From CAWUEX02 sp963921305 (GTDB lineage Bacteria; Pseudomonadota; Alphaproteobacteria; Rhodospirillales; Rhodospirillaceae), in the NCBI GenBank assembly GCA_963921305.4, contig CAWUEX030000003.1, positions 496,001 through 560,000 of the forward strand: a DNA stretch of 64,000 nucleotides, given 5' to 3'. Below the pieces are notes generated by a model that worked only from the letters and a program-made list of their open reading frames with translations, made no database searches and was not told the origin of the DNA. Numbering within the stretch: the first letter of the stretch is position 1; the number at the start of each line of letters is the position of its first letter. Of the stretch, positions 1 to 8,684 are shown one piece after another. A program made the translations under genes and the position numbers.

Positions 1-807
1 CTGAGAGTCGATCTGATTAAATCCGCCTGCGGCGAAGCGAATGCCGATCTCCATTCCCTTCATGCTGCAAGCTCGATGTATGTCGGGGTCATATGGCGAG
101 ATGAGTAACGACAGGTTTCCGATATCCGTCCGCGCCACTGGTAAGACCGCATCCCAGCCATACATTTCGACAAATCTCGGCAATACGTCGTAGACGGAAG
201 TCGTGTACATCGTCCACTGCGTACTCCGGCGAACGTTGTGCTGCTTCCAGTGATTTGCCGCAACCTCACCGTCCGGCCCAATTAGAATGCCGTTAAGTAA
301 TACATGGTCCGGCCAGTGCTCTTCATCTTTCACATAAGAGCCGAACGCTACATAACATCCGTGTTCTTTTGCTTTCTTTCCGATCGCCTCAGTTTCAGGA
401 CCCGGCACTTCAATCGCTTTCTTGAGCGTCTGTTGACGGTCCCCCTCCATCCAACCTGTGATTGGAAACTCATGAAAAACGATCAGGTCCTTTTTTCCAG
501 CCAAGGAGTTATTAGCTGCGTCGATAAGCTCAAGCATCTCGTTGAGATTCTCACGCATTACGAGCTTCGGATTGTCTGGATCCGGCAAACGAATGCGTGT
601 CTGAATAGCAGAGACACGGACGACGTTACTTCTGAGTGCGGCTTTCTCGTAGTTCCCGTCAGCAGCTACACTTATGTCGCTGGCCGGCTGAGCCTCCGCC
701 TCACTTGGCTCGACAATTCCACCTATCGTGGCTACTGAGCCCATCAGTGCAGAAGTCCTCATCGCCGATCGGCGCGTTACGGAATTGGAATCGTGTCTTT
801 CAGACAT
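1..807 (-). CDS. Tat-exported amidase/nitrilase-family protein, catalytic Cys missing (partial)
   Basis: The reverse frame is open from an ATG at 807 to the left edge, so the C-terminus lies outside the window. The N-terminus has TRRSAM followed by a hydrophobic stretch and AEAQ, a twin-arginine signal. The body follows the carbon-nitrogen hydrolase fold and is closest to the aliphatic amidase type. The catalytic Glu is visible in FHEFPITGW and the Lys in NHWKQHNVR. Where amidases have ICDDGNYPEIWR this protein has LLISPYDPDIHR, so the nucleophilic Cys is replaced by Ser and two residues are lost. The flanking RACSMKGMEIGIR matches the family well, so the alignment is firm. It may be a pseudoenzyme or use different chemistry. 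It lies downstream of the methyltransferase gene on the same strand. Confidence 0.8.
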   Translation of the reverse strand, partial: MSERHDSNSVTRRSAMRTSALMGSVATIGGIVEPSEAEAQPASDISVAADGNYEKAALRSNVVRVSAIQTRIRLPDPDNPKLVMRENLNEMLELIDAANNSLAGKKDLIVFHEFPITGWMEGDRQQTLKKAIEVPGPETEAIGKKAKEHGCYVAFGSYVKDEEHWPDHVLLNGILIGPDGEVAANHWKQHNVRRSTQWTMYTTSVYDVLPRFVEMYGWDAVLPVARTDIGNLSLLISPYDPDIHRACSMKGMEIGIRFAAGGFNQIDSQ

Positions 808-949
808 TTAGGGCCGCCCCATATTAAGTGCTACGAAGATTATTGTTGCGATGACGCCTCTACACTTCGTCGGCAGGTACGTTCCGCTCGCCGCACCGCC
901 TTATGTCTTCGACATATCGCTCGCATAGTTATGCTTCAGGCATGAGAAG

Positions 950-2125
950 CTAAGCCGGCTTTATTCCCATAATGTTCGTGTTCATACCGCCATAACTGGG
1001 CCCGTATGCGACCTCGAATCCTGCTCGACGCATCTCATTTTCAAAATCCAAAGCTAGCTTCCGGTATTCGAAAGTCCAAACCTCATGGTTCCAACGATGA
1101 TCAAACCACCAGAAAAATTTCTCGTAGGCCGAATTTTTGGGCAACTGTGCCGTATAGTTATCCATAGGAAACCAGACACCACCTGGCCGAAGCAGGCGAA
1201 AACTCTCGTGAATGATTGCCCGCCCCGAGCTCTCGGGCACCTCATGAAACAGAAGCCAATTCGTGACAATGTCGAAGTGCTCATCAGGAAATCTGCTTTC
1301 CTCACTAAGCTCATGCATGAAGTGCGTCTCCAGACCGAGCTCAACTGAGCGCTGATGAGCAAAGCGCAACATCGGTGCGCCAATATCATTTCCCCAGACC
1401 TCAGCGTCCGGCCATTTACGCTTTAGTGCGACGACAAGCTGTCCAGAACTACACCCTTGATCGAGAATACGGCGCACCTTGCCATCTGCTGGGGCCGGAA
1501 CTCGACGTGCCGCACGTCCTTGTGCATCGTCTTGGTAGTTACCGTGTGGAACTTCTACATTGAGCGAGTGATAGAATATGTGGCCGGCAAACGGGTCGCC
1601 GACATAACCGCCTGGCTGCAGGTGTATTTCGTACCGTGCAAAATCTGGAATGTGCATATCAGGGTGTAACTCGATCGTACCCGGCCCCATTCTCTCTGCC
1701 CGTTCCATCTCGTCTAAGAGGCGTTCTCCATCTGCATGAAAGGTCTCTTGCAGCCGCCGATACATGATTTGCTGAGTGGTCTCGCGCGTATGGACCATCA
1801 TCGCTAGTACTGGATCATGCTCGAGCATCTGCACGACTTCGCGCACAGGAATATCGTTTTCTCGCGGATTTAAGCCCTTTTCCTCGAAGAGCTGGGTCGC
1901 GCGGCGCGCAGCCCGGCGCCAAATGTCATTCCGCGCCCACGTCCGGTAGCTCATGTAGTAATCTAATTCACTCTCCACCCTAAGCTGGGGCAAGCGCTCA
2001 TAAGTACCGATGGTACCGCGAAGGCCGACTTCCACGCCTAACCCTTTCGCTTCAGCTCTGAACGAAGGTGCGGCGCTAGCGAGCGCGCCCGCAGCCATAA
2101 CAGCCATGTCCCGACGAGATAGCAT
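950..2125 (-). CDS. SAM-methyltransferase-like protein with Tat-type signal peptide
   Basis: 391 residues. The start ATG follows AAGGAGG at ideal spacing. The N-terminus MLSRRDMAVMAAGALASAAP followed by an AEA site looks like a twin-arginine signal, odd for an enzyme needing cytosolic SAM. An N-terminal helical region of about 200 residues precedes a class I methyltransferase fold. Motif I at about residues 222-227 reads DQGCSSG rather than the usual DxGxGxG. Later motifs (NDIGAPML, FDIVTNWLLFHEVPE, LLRPGG) are clear. It is paralogous to the methyltransferase at 23119-24225, which has a canonical motif I and no signal. Its start is 3 bases from the stop of the small gene 2129-2488, so the pair is co-transcribed. 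Substrate unknown. Confidence 0.8.
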   Translation of the reverse strand: MLSRRDMAVMAAGALASAAPSFRAEAKGLGVEVGLRGTIGTYERLPQLRVESELDYYMSYRTWARNDIWRRAARRATQLFEEKGLNPRENDIPVREVVQMLEHDPVLAMMVHTRETTQQIMYRRLQETFHADGERLLDEMERAERMGPGTIELHPDMHIPDFARYEIHLQPGGYVGDPFAGHIFYHSLNVEVPHGNYQDDAQGRAARRVPAPADGKVRRILDQGCSSGQLVVALKRKWPDAEVWGNDIGAPMLRFAHQRSVELGLETHFMHELSEESRFPDEHFDIVTNWLLFHEVPESSGRAIIHESFRLLRPGGVWFPMDNYTAQLPKNSAYEKFFWWFDHRWNHEVWTFEYRKLALDFENEMRRAGFEVAYGPSYGGMNTNIMGIKPA

Positions 2126-2128
2126 GGT

Positions 2129-2488
2129 TTACCCTCCTTCGACTTCTTCGAGTTCTTCCGGCCAATCGTATGAAGTTTTTCGGTCCGCTTCTCGCGCAAG
2201 TACGTGCATGGTGCGGGCCACAAATGCGTCCCGGTCCTGTTTCCACTTTTCACGTTGTTCTTCACTGGGCATATAGGCCTCTATCATCTCAGCCGACACG
2301 CCCTTTTCTTCCAACAACGCCTCCAGAATCTCTTGGCGTTGGCGGTTCGTCCATACTTCAGCGCCCAGCGCAACAACCGCGGTGATGAGGTTATCGATCA
2401 TCACGTTGTCGAAGAAATGAGCTCTATGCGTATCGGCCTTGAAGTAATCAACAGTGTAAGTGGGCCTATCGTATTTTTTGGCTGTCAT
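2129..2488 (-). CDS. Small helical partner protein of the methyltransferase (copy 1)
   Basis: 119 residues, charged and mostly helical, with no signal or known domain that I recognise. It starts after an AGAGGAGT ribosome-binding site and ends 3 bases before the methyltransferase start. Its middle (IDNLITAVVALGAEVW, then MPSEEQREKWKQDRDAFV) aligns with the protein at 24222-24605 (NDNLVGAITALASEIY, then QPTEEERLADQKQLRAFV). That gene also sits directly beside a methyltransferase. The repeated pairing suggests a subunit or accessory protein of the methyltransferase; this is inference from gene order and similarity only. Confidence 0.75.
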   Translation of the reverse strand: MTAKKYDRPTYTVDYFKADTHRAHFFDNVMIDNLITAVVALGAEVWTNRQRQEILEALLEEKGVSAEMIEAYMPSEEQREKWKQDRDAFVARTMHVLAREADRKTSYDWPEELEEVEGG

Positions 2489-2533
2489 CGCTCAGTACTC
2501 CTCTGTTGTGCGCAAACCGCTCAAGCCTGACTG

Positions 2534-2570
2534 AAAAATAAGGGGATCGATGATTCAACAACGACCCCCC
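2534..2570 (-). terminator. Possible Rho-independent terminator after the TonB receptor gene
   Basis: On the minus strand a G-rich arm (2562-2570) can pair with a C-rich arm (2542-2549), as GGGG and TCG against CGA and CCCC with a small internal bulge and a 12-base loop. It is followed by TTATTTTT. It lies just downstream of the receptor stop and upstream of the small-protein gene, so it would separate two transcription units. Confidence 0.4.
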
Positions 2571-2592
2571 TATCTGCGCACTATACGAATGT

Positions 2593-4998
2593 TTAGAAGT
2601 TGGCCGTTAACCGCAGACCATATTCGCCGGCTTGGGGTACGTTGCCGAAGGTCTTGCGGCCAGGTCCAGGGCCGAATGTTGTTCCAGACGTTTGCGGCAA
2701 GGTTAGGTCATTGAAAATATTGTTGCCGAAAACTTCCAGCTGCACGCCTTCGTAAAGATCTATTCCTGCTCGGATATTAACGACCTTGCGCGAAGAATTT
2801 AGATTATAGCGCGAGTAGTCGATGTAATACTTGCCGGTATAGAAATAATCGAGACGCACGAACCAATCACGATCCAGGGCGACACCGTAAATAGTGGGGC
2901 TCAAAGACCCTGTCCATTCAGGATTGTTTCTCACGGGGTTCCCATTTGAGGAGACTAGCCCTGGGGCTGCCAAGGCGACCCGCTCATTACTACCGAAGTT
3001 CGAGAAATCGACCATCTTGCCGTTGTTGTAGGCCACTGTACCTGAAATGGTCAGCCAATCGGTGACGTTGCCGTTCACTTCCAGATCAAAACCGGTGTAC
3101 TCAGAATCGCCGGCCGATCGGAAAGATGAGGTCGCACCCGATGGCGTGAAAACAACGGCCGGAACAGGTTGGTTCTGCCAATCGATATAAAAGGCAGCGA
3201 ACGTCATATTCCAGTCATCCCACTGCTGTTTCCAGCCAAACTCGTACTGAGTGTTTTTCTGAGGAGACGTAAAGTCACCAAAAGCCGCGACAGCCGCGTC
3301 TGAAACAACTTCAGGAGCAACGCTATTGATGAAACGTGCATTTGTTGGAACGCCCAACAGCTTGCTTTGCGACCAACTGACATATGTCGTCGCACCATCC
3401 ATGGGTTGGTAGGACAAAATCAAGCGAGGCAAGAAAGCGTCAAACGTGTTTTTCAAGTCACAAACTTTGACAAGACCACATGGAAGCGTCGGGTTTCCTT
3501 GCTCAATCGTTGTGAAATCTTCGTCTTGATAGCGCCCTTCGGCAGATAGCGTCAGCTGATCAGTAATATCGAAATCAAATGACGCGAATATACCGGTGGT
3601 TTCACTCCTTTGACGGTCTCTTGCCGCAGAGGGGATGAACAGAAACTGCTGGTTGTTATAGTGCTGGTTATAGAGACTGGCGCCAACAAGGTAGCGAAGG
3701 CGTCCATCCTGAGGCGACGTCACCCGTGCTTCGTAGTACAACTCACGTACAGCAATATCGACACCGAACGGGAAGATGATATCTGTACCGTTTGAAGCCG
3801 CGCCATAGTTTGCATCAAGCCGGGTAACTGTACCGGAGTTAGCCTTCGACAACATAAAGGCGAAGGTATGGTCGGCAACATCGTACTCGCCACTGAACTG
3901 GACTCTATAGGTACGATTGAACTCACCCAAGGAACCATCAGGTTCTTTGAGAATGCTATAGGTCGATCCCAGGGGCGACAGGTTGTTGAGAACGTTGATA
4001 CTCCCTGCACCGCCGAGCACTTGATCGGCTGTGGGGAACCGCGTCAGGGTGAAGGCAAACTCTGGGTTAGCGGGCAAAGCGCCGCAAAAGAGTCTCAATG
4101 CACTCTGGCTCAGATCTGTCTCGAACGGAGTCAGTTCGCCTGTGATAATGTCCACGACGTTCCCGCGATAGATAATGTCACAAGCACCGGGAGGTGTATC
4201 TGCTAGTGTTGCGACGCCGGGAACCGTGCCGTCAGCATCGGTGTAATAGCCGGTCAGCTTAAATCGTAAATCCTCTGTAGCGTCGTAAGTAAGCGTTCCT
4301 TGAAAAGATTTGTCTCTCGTCTGTCCGAGGGGCTCGCCATCATCGAAGCTGAAGTCGCCGCCATCCCGGTCGTATCCGGCCCAGAGGCGGATTCCCATAC
4401 GATCGCCGATCGGCCCGCCTACACCGGCATTGAAATTGTATTCGTCGTGATCCGTCGGCGACCACGACAAGGAGACATCCCCTTCCCACTCATCCCCCGC
4501 AGTACGTGGGATATAGTTAATGGCACCGGCGAAAGTATTGCGGCCAAAGTAAGCCGTTTGCGGCCCTTTAATGACTTCGACGCGCTCCATATCCCCCAGC
4601 GGCACGAGACCACCGCCGCCGCCAATGTATGAGCCATCCCAAAACAGCGCTCCAATCTGCGTCGATGGCGTGATGACCTGCTGGATCATGCCACGCATGC
4701 GGATATTCGGATTGAATCGACCTCCGTCTCCGATTTGGCGGAAATCGAGACCAGGCACCAATGCAGACAAATCCTGCGCGTTATCGATTCCGGCGCGCTG
4801 AAGGACGGCATCGGATACAGCGGTAACTGAAACAGGGATCTCAAAGATATTTTCGTCACGCTTACGGGCTGTGACCACGATTTCTTCGAGTGCGATTTGC
4901 TGAGCGTTAGCTGAGGACACCCCATCTGGCGCCACAGGTACGATCAACGCAGCAACCGCTACACCTGACAGAAGGTCGCGCAAGTTTGTTTTTGGCAT
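2593..4998 (-). CDS. TonB-dependent outer-membrane receptor
   Basis: 801 residues. I place the start at MPKTNLRDLL (ATG 4998), preceded by GGGGGA, rather than at the longer open frame from 5040, because it gives a proper signal peptide ending SSANA/QQ. Next comes a TonB-box-like EEIVVTARKRDE, then a plug domain (about 50-165; VEVIKGPQTAYFGRNTFAGAI) and a long beta-barrel that ends in LRLTANF with the C-terminal aromatic residue of outer-membrane proteins. It imports a ligand across the outer membrane using TonB energy. The sequence resembles the receptors abundant in sphingomonads and marine proteobacteria, which often carry non-siderophore organic substrates. It is divergent from the LysR gene and probably under its control. 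Ligand unknown. Confidence 0.93.
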   Translation of the reverse strand: MPKTNLRDLLSGVAVAALIVPVAPDGVSSANAQQIALEEIVVTARKRDENIFEIPVSVTAVSDAVLQRAGIDNAQDLSALVPGLDFRQIGDGGRFNPNIRMRGMIQQVITPSTQIGALFWDGSYIGGGGGLVPLGDMERVEVIKGPQTAYFGRNTFAGAINYIPRTAGDEWEGDVSLSWSPTDHDEYNFNAGVGGPIGDRMGIRLWAGYDRDGGDFSFDDGEPLGQTRDKSFQGTLTYDATEDLRFKLTGYYTDADGTVPGVATLADTPPGACDIIYRGNVVDIITGELTPFETDLSQSALRLFCGALPANPEFAFTLTRFPTADQVLGGAGSINVLNNLSPLGSTYSILKEPDGSLGEFNRTYRVQFSGEYDVADHTFAFMLSKANSGTVTRLDANYGAASNGTDIIFPFGVDIAVRELYYEARVTSPQDGRLRYLVGASLYNQHYNNQQFLFIPSAARDRQRSETTGIFASFDFDITDQLTLSAEGRYQDEDFTTIEQGNPTLPCGLVKVCDLKNTFDAFLPRLILSYQPMDGATTYVSWSQSKLLGVPTNARFINSVAPEVVSDAAVAAFGDFTSPQKNTQYEFGWKQQWDDWNMTFAAFYIDWQNQPVPAVVFTPSGATSSFRSAGDSEYTGFDLEVNGNVTDWLTISGTVAYNNGKMVDFSNFGSNERVALAAPGLVSSNGNPVRNNPEWTGSLSPTIYGVALDRDWFVRLDYFYTGKYYIDYSRYNLNSSRKVVNIRAGIDLYEGVQLEVFGNNIFNDLTLPQTSGTTFGPGPGRKTFGNVPQAGEYGLRLTANF

Positions 4999-5076
4999 TT
5001 GTTCTGTTTCCCCCAATGAGCGAGGGCAGCCTCTGCGCAAGAATCCCCGCGCCCCTCACTGCCCACAAAATTTGGT

Positions 5077-5095
5077 ATTGCGAGAAACTCTCAAT
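5077..5095. promoter_or_regulatory. LysR-type operator candidate between tonB receptor and lysR genes
   Basis: ATTGCGAGAAACTCTCAAT is a near-perfect inverted repeat with 8-base arms (7 of 8 matching) around AAA. It contains the T-N11-A arrangement typical of LysR-family sites. It lies centrally in the 172-base divergent intergenic region, about 80 bases from each start, in AT-rich DNA. Confidence 0.5.
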
Positions 5096-5170
5096 ATTAG
5101 AATATAATTGCAAATACCTATTGTTACGATATAAATGCATATTAATTATAAACATATGTGGGGATTAGCC

Positions 5171-6118
5171 GTGGAAATGTATCAATTGCGCCATTTTTTG
5201 GCGGTCCAAGCCCATGGAAGCATCAGCAAGGCGGCAGAAGCGATCAATGTCTCCCAGCCTGCGGTAACCCGGAGCATCAAAAAGCTTGAATTGGACCTGG
5301 GTGCAAAACTCTTGCAGCGCGTTGGAGGAGGTATGCAGCCGACGGACATAGGCGAACTGTTTGCAACTCATGCCCGAGGAATACTGCAACAAAGCCGGCG
5401 GGTGGTCGAAGATGTCGACGCAATGAAGGAAGGCAAGGATGGCCGTGTCGTCTTAGGCATTTCATCGGACAATGTGCAAAGCTACATACTTCCCGAGTTG
5501 TTAACGCGTTGGGTCAATCATGAATCATCTGGACGGCTTCTGATTGATAGGGTCACACCTGCGGAGCTCGGCCAGAAGATTACTCAAGCAGATATCGACG
5601 TTAGTTTTTGCGCGATCTTTGGCATCGATTACGGGCCAGACAAAAACACGGAGGTACTACTTCAAGACAAGATGTGCGTTTGGGCCAGAAAATCGCATCC
5701 TATTCTTGCCCGTAATGAGATTACAATTTCAGACGTGTCAGCACAGGAATGGGCGTTCATGGGCCTGGGGAGGAATCCCGAAGACTTCGTTCAAGCCCAC
5801 TTTGAAGGCAAGGGATTGAACCCGCCGCGCATCGCTGTCCAAAGCAGTTCTATCGGGGTTCTTCGATCTGCAATTCTGAATTCCAATCTCATTGGCATGC
5901 TGCCGGAAAACTACGTGAGAGACCAAGTTGCTGAGGGCTCACTCGTAAAGTTGAATTTTCCTGGACTTGAAGTAACTGAAAGAATTGGGATCGTGACCTC
6001 AAAACTTCGCCCTTTAACAAAAGCGCAAGAGAGGTTGTGTCAAATGATTCGAGATATTTGTTCAGAAAGCCTGGCCGTAACTTCGCACGATACGAATCTT
6101 GAAACATCAGAAATCTAA
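5171..6118 (+). CDS. LysR-family transcriptional regulator
   Basis: 315 residues. The N-terminal winged helix-turn-helix spans about residues 5-62 (YQLRHFLAVQAHGSISKAAE, VSQPAVTRSIKKLE), followed by a LysR substrate-binding domain. The start is uncertain. GTG at 5171 has GGGGA six bases upstream; ATG 5177 gives the most family-like N-terminus; a frame from 5135 is also open. It is divergent from the TonB receptor gene, which is the classic arrangement for a LysR protein controlling its neighbour and itself, and a palindrome lies between them. The effector is unknown but is probably a substrate or intermediate of the surrounding catabolic genes. Confidence 0.93.
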   Translation: MEMYQLRHFLAVQAHGSISKAAEAINVSQPAVTRSIKKLELDLGAKLLQRVGGGMQPTDIGELFATHARGILQQSRRVVEDVDAMKEGKDGRVVLGISSDNVQSYILPELLTRWVNHESSGRLLIDRVTPAELGQKITQADIDVSFCAIFGIDYGPDKNTEVLLQDKMCVWARKSHPILARNEITISDVSAQEWAFMGLGRNPEDFVQAHFEGKGLNPPRIAVQSSSIGVLRSAILNSNLIGMLPENYVRDQVAEGSLVKLNFPGLEVTERIGIVTSKLRPLTKAQERLCQMIRDICSESLAVTSHDTNLETSEI

Positions 6119-6482
6119 GGCCTGATCTGGTGTTATGGGTTCTGAAGGGTGCCCTATTCCATGCCACCTGCGATTCTGGCTTTTAGGAACAACGAAACAG
6201 AGTCTCCAATAACTACATGATATCGCAGAGTCGAACCTGACAACCATGATCGAGATGCTGAGGGCCGCGTCGGAAGTAAAGGCCAAAAAGTATTGCAGTC
6301 TTTTCAATCAGTTTTTTCATCAGCACTCGTTTTGTATGTCGGCAAACCGACTTCATGGAATAGGACCATTCGTCGCCGGTCGTCCAAACACCGGCATTAC
6401 CCCGGCACACTGCAGCTTCACCCTGCACTAACACTTCCCTCTCACTTTTCTGTACGGCTTCCGCTTTTATCGAAAATCTCAC
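6119..6482. other. Intergenic region, 364 bases, between convergent genes
   Basis: This lies between the end of the LysR gene and the end of the SnoaL-like gene. I see no convincing gene, RNA or hairpin-plus-T-tract. A reverse-strand open frame (6213-6482) has no recognisable family and no good start site. Confidence 0.5.
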
Positions 6483-7013
6483 TCAGTCTTCGAGCGGCTT
6501 GTAAGACAGATCCAATTCCAGACCTAGTTGGCGGATAAGGGAAATGCTGTCATTTGCCGCCCATCGCTCTGCAATCTTTCCCCCTTCGAACCGGTAGATC
6601 TCGATGCTCGATGAACGGTATTTGCGTCCTTCTCCAATATCGCCTGACATAGGACCTTCAATACGTACGCCCTCTGCTGTGACGTGGGCGACTAGATAAT
6701 CTCCGTTACAAATCACGAGATTCGTTGTGAGCGTGCGTTCTGGTTCACGCTTTTTGCTCTCAATCCACATGCGCTTCATATCGCTCAAATCGCGTGTAAT
6801 CGCGCTTTCGCTTGGGTCGTCACTGTTGTGGCTAATGAGCTCGTCGGGATAAAAATCGCTCGCGCGAGTCTCGTCACGCTCATTCCAAAGAACCCTGGTC
6901 ATCTCCATGAAGGTGGCTAGGTTTCTTTCGTGATCCTCGCATGCAACTACGAGGGCAAAGGCTTTAGAAGAAGCTATTATTCCGATAAACACACATACAA
7001 ACAGAAGTCTCAC
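6483..7013 (-). CDS. Secreted SnoaL-like (NTF2-fold) protein
   Basis: 176 residues from a GTG at 7013. This start is chosen because TAGGAGG stands six bases upstream and because it yields a clean Sec signal (VRLLFVCVFIGIIASSKAFA). Longer frames reach back into the amine oxidase gene. The mature part (FMEMTRVLWNERDETRASDF, later SSIEIYRFEGGKIAERWAAND) matches the SnoaL-like ester-cyclase/NTF2 fold, whose members bind or isomerise small hydrophobic compounds. The ribosome-binding site overlaps the stop codon of the upstream oxidase gene, so the two are probably translationally coupled. Actual reaction unknown. Confidence 0.78.
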   Translation of the reverse strand: MRLLFVCVFIGIIASSKAFALVVACEDHERNLATFMEMTRVLWNERDETRASDFYPDELISHNSDDPSESAITRDLSDMKRMWIESKKREPERTLTTNLVICNGDYLVAHVTAEGVRIEGPMSGDIGEGRKYRSSSIEIYRFEGGKIAERWAANDSISLIRQLGLELDLSYKPLED

Positions 7014-7023
7014 CTGCACCCTC

Positions 7024-8466
7024 CTAGATAGCATCCATAACCTCAAATGCAGCTCGCTCACCTGACTCAACAGCCCCCTCCATACCCCGGTTGGACAGCG
7101 CTGTATGTTCACCGCAAAAGTGAACGTTACCGTGAGTACGGCCAACAGCATGCAAGAACTCCGTAACTTGCCCTGGCATCCACGACGCGAAGCCACCGCC
7201 GGCAAATGGATCTCTTAGCCAAGATTTTAAGTGGACGGCCTCCAGCTTACCTTTCGCCGAAGGTCTCAGCCTCTCAATCTCCGATACAACCCATGCCTTG
7301 GCATCCTCCGGCGGTATCTGATCAAGCTTCATGGCGGTGAACCCACGGGCCCATGCGGTCAGGCTAGAAACATCCTCATTGTCTACGAAATGGCGATTGC
7401 CGATAACGTGGCCCGCGACAGTGTCGGTCCACATATCTGGCGACCAACCGTCCTGTTCCCAGAATGGTTCTTTTGCCGTGAGATGCACCTGCGTCACGCC
7501 AAAGTAAGGCACCAACGATATGGCCTTGCTGTGAACTGGCGGAAGAATTGGGTCGAATTTGACGTACCGCAGCACTGGCAGCGGCAAAGAACAGATGACT
7601 CGTTTCGCAGTGTAAATCGAACCATCTCTGCAATGAACTTCTGCACTGTCAGCGTTGCTCCGGATACCAACGACCTCTTTGCCCAGATGGACTTCACTTT
7701 GAAGAGCCGCGGCCATTGCTTCGGGAATTGTTACGTTGCCCCCGATAGCTGACAAATATGTCTCATCCATCGCTTCAGACCATCCCGCATTGAACCACAT
7801 CATCAACGCTGAGATATCGTGAGCCGATGTTCCGTAGGGAACGTTCAAATTGTACGTTAGATTTATCTGATCGTCGGTGAACCCTTCCCGCTTCATCACG
7901 TCATAAACGGAGATATCATGGTGGGCGCTCTTCGGGTCGTACCAGTCTTCGAAATCAGCCAACGGATTGGTCCGATTAAGGAGTACGAGGGGAACTAGGC
8001 GTGGACTGAATGACTTCCATTCGCCTGGCAAAACGTTTCTTTTGTGCTCGGGCCATTCCGCTACCGTGATCCTCTCTCCGTCGAGATAGAAGTCCCACGG
8101 CGTAATTTGCTGTCGGCCGGCAGAATCGAGTAGCGGGATACCCAGCCTCTCCGCTGTGTCAATCATTCTGCCATAGCCTGATCCAATACCGTTTCCCCCA
8201 CCTTCTGGGGTGCCAGGCATATCCTTAAAGGTGAGAAGGCGCCCTCCAATGCGACGGCTGCCTTCAACGACTTGAACGGAATACCCCAATTCCTCAAGAA
8301 GCATGGCGGCATAAAGCCCAGACAGACCCGCACCGACAATCACAACATCTTTCGTTCCTTGAGCCCGGAGCGGTCTTGGCAACACGCCCCGGCCCCCAAT
8401 AGCGCCTAAGCCAAGCGCCAATGCAGTACGACGCGGAAGATTTGTTTTGTATGGATTTTCGGTCAT
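7024..8466 (-). CDS. Tat-exported flavin amine oxidase family protein (copy 1)
   Basis: 480 residues. The N-terminus PRRTALALGLGAIGGRG is a twin-arginine signal. The FAD-binding Rossmann motif follows (DVVIVGAGLSGLYAA, about 40-54) with the RIGGR motif at about 71-75. The C-terminal FAD motif is HFCGEHTALSNRGMEGAVESGERAA. These place it in the flavin monoamine oxidase/protoporphyrinogen oxidase superfamily. It would oxidise a C-N or C-C bond in the periplasm using FAD and probably oxygen. It is paralogous to the protein at 13393-14859. It is divergent from the sorbosone-dehydrogenase-like gene and coupled to the SnoaL-like gene. Substrate unknown. Confidence 0.88.
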   Translation of the reverse strand: MTENPYKTNLPRRTALALGLGAIGGRGVLPRPLRAQGTKDVVIVGAGLSGLYAAMLLEELGYSVQVVEGSRRIGGRLLTFKDMPGTPEGGGNGIGSGYGRMIDTAERLGIPLLDSAGRQQITPWDFYLDGERITVAEWPEHKRNVLPGEWKSFSPRLVPLVLLNRTNPLADFEDWYDPKSAHHDISVYDVMKREGFTDDQINLTYNLNVPYGTSAHDISALMMWFNAGWSEAMDETYLSAIGGNVTIPEAMAAALQSEVHLGKEVVGIRSNADSAEVHCRDGSIYTAKRVICSLPLPVLRYVKFDPILPPVHSKAISLVPYFGVTQVHLTAKEPFWEQDGWSPDMWTDTVAGHVIGNRHFVDNEDVSSLTAWARGFTAMKLDQIPPEDAKAWVVSEIERLRPSAKGKLEAVHLKSWLRDPFAGGGFASWMPGQVTEFLHAVGRTHGNVHFCGEHTALSNRGMEGAVESGERAAFEVMDAI

Positions 8467-8570
8467 GGATCAGCAGTTCTAATGGGTATCACCTTGTCCA
8501 AAACTACTTCTCGCAACGACCGAAAGGATATTAGTTTCTAGCTATAGCGACGAACGTTTCAGTTATAAAC

Positions 8571-8585
8571 ATCGGGTCTCCCGAT
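8571..8585. promoter_or_regulatory. Perfect inverted repeat in a divergent promoter region
   Basis: ATCGGG-TCT-CCCGAT has perfect 6-base arms and lies about midway between the amine oxidase start (8466) and the sorbosone-dehydrogenase-like start (8685). A regulator operator is plausible, though a 15-base palindrome can also arise by chance. Confidence 0.35.
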
Positions 8586-8684
8586 AAATCTGTTGTGCTC
8601 GCTTCTAGATTAAAGCTATTTCGCAATCTCACGTATCCCGACCCACTCTTCATGTGCCTGTTCGTATTTGCGAAGGTGATAGCA

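Noticed and set aside
304..738. 144-codon plus-strand open frame at the left end
   Set aside because: The opposite strand encodes the amidase-like protein continuously through this region.
6213..6482. 89-codon open frame on the minus strand
   Set aside because: No recognisable family, no ribosome-binding site at the start, and it lies between convergent gene ends.
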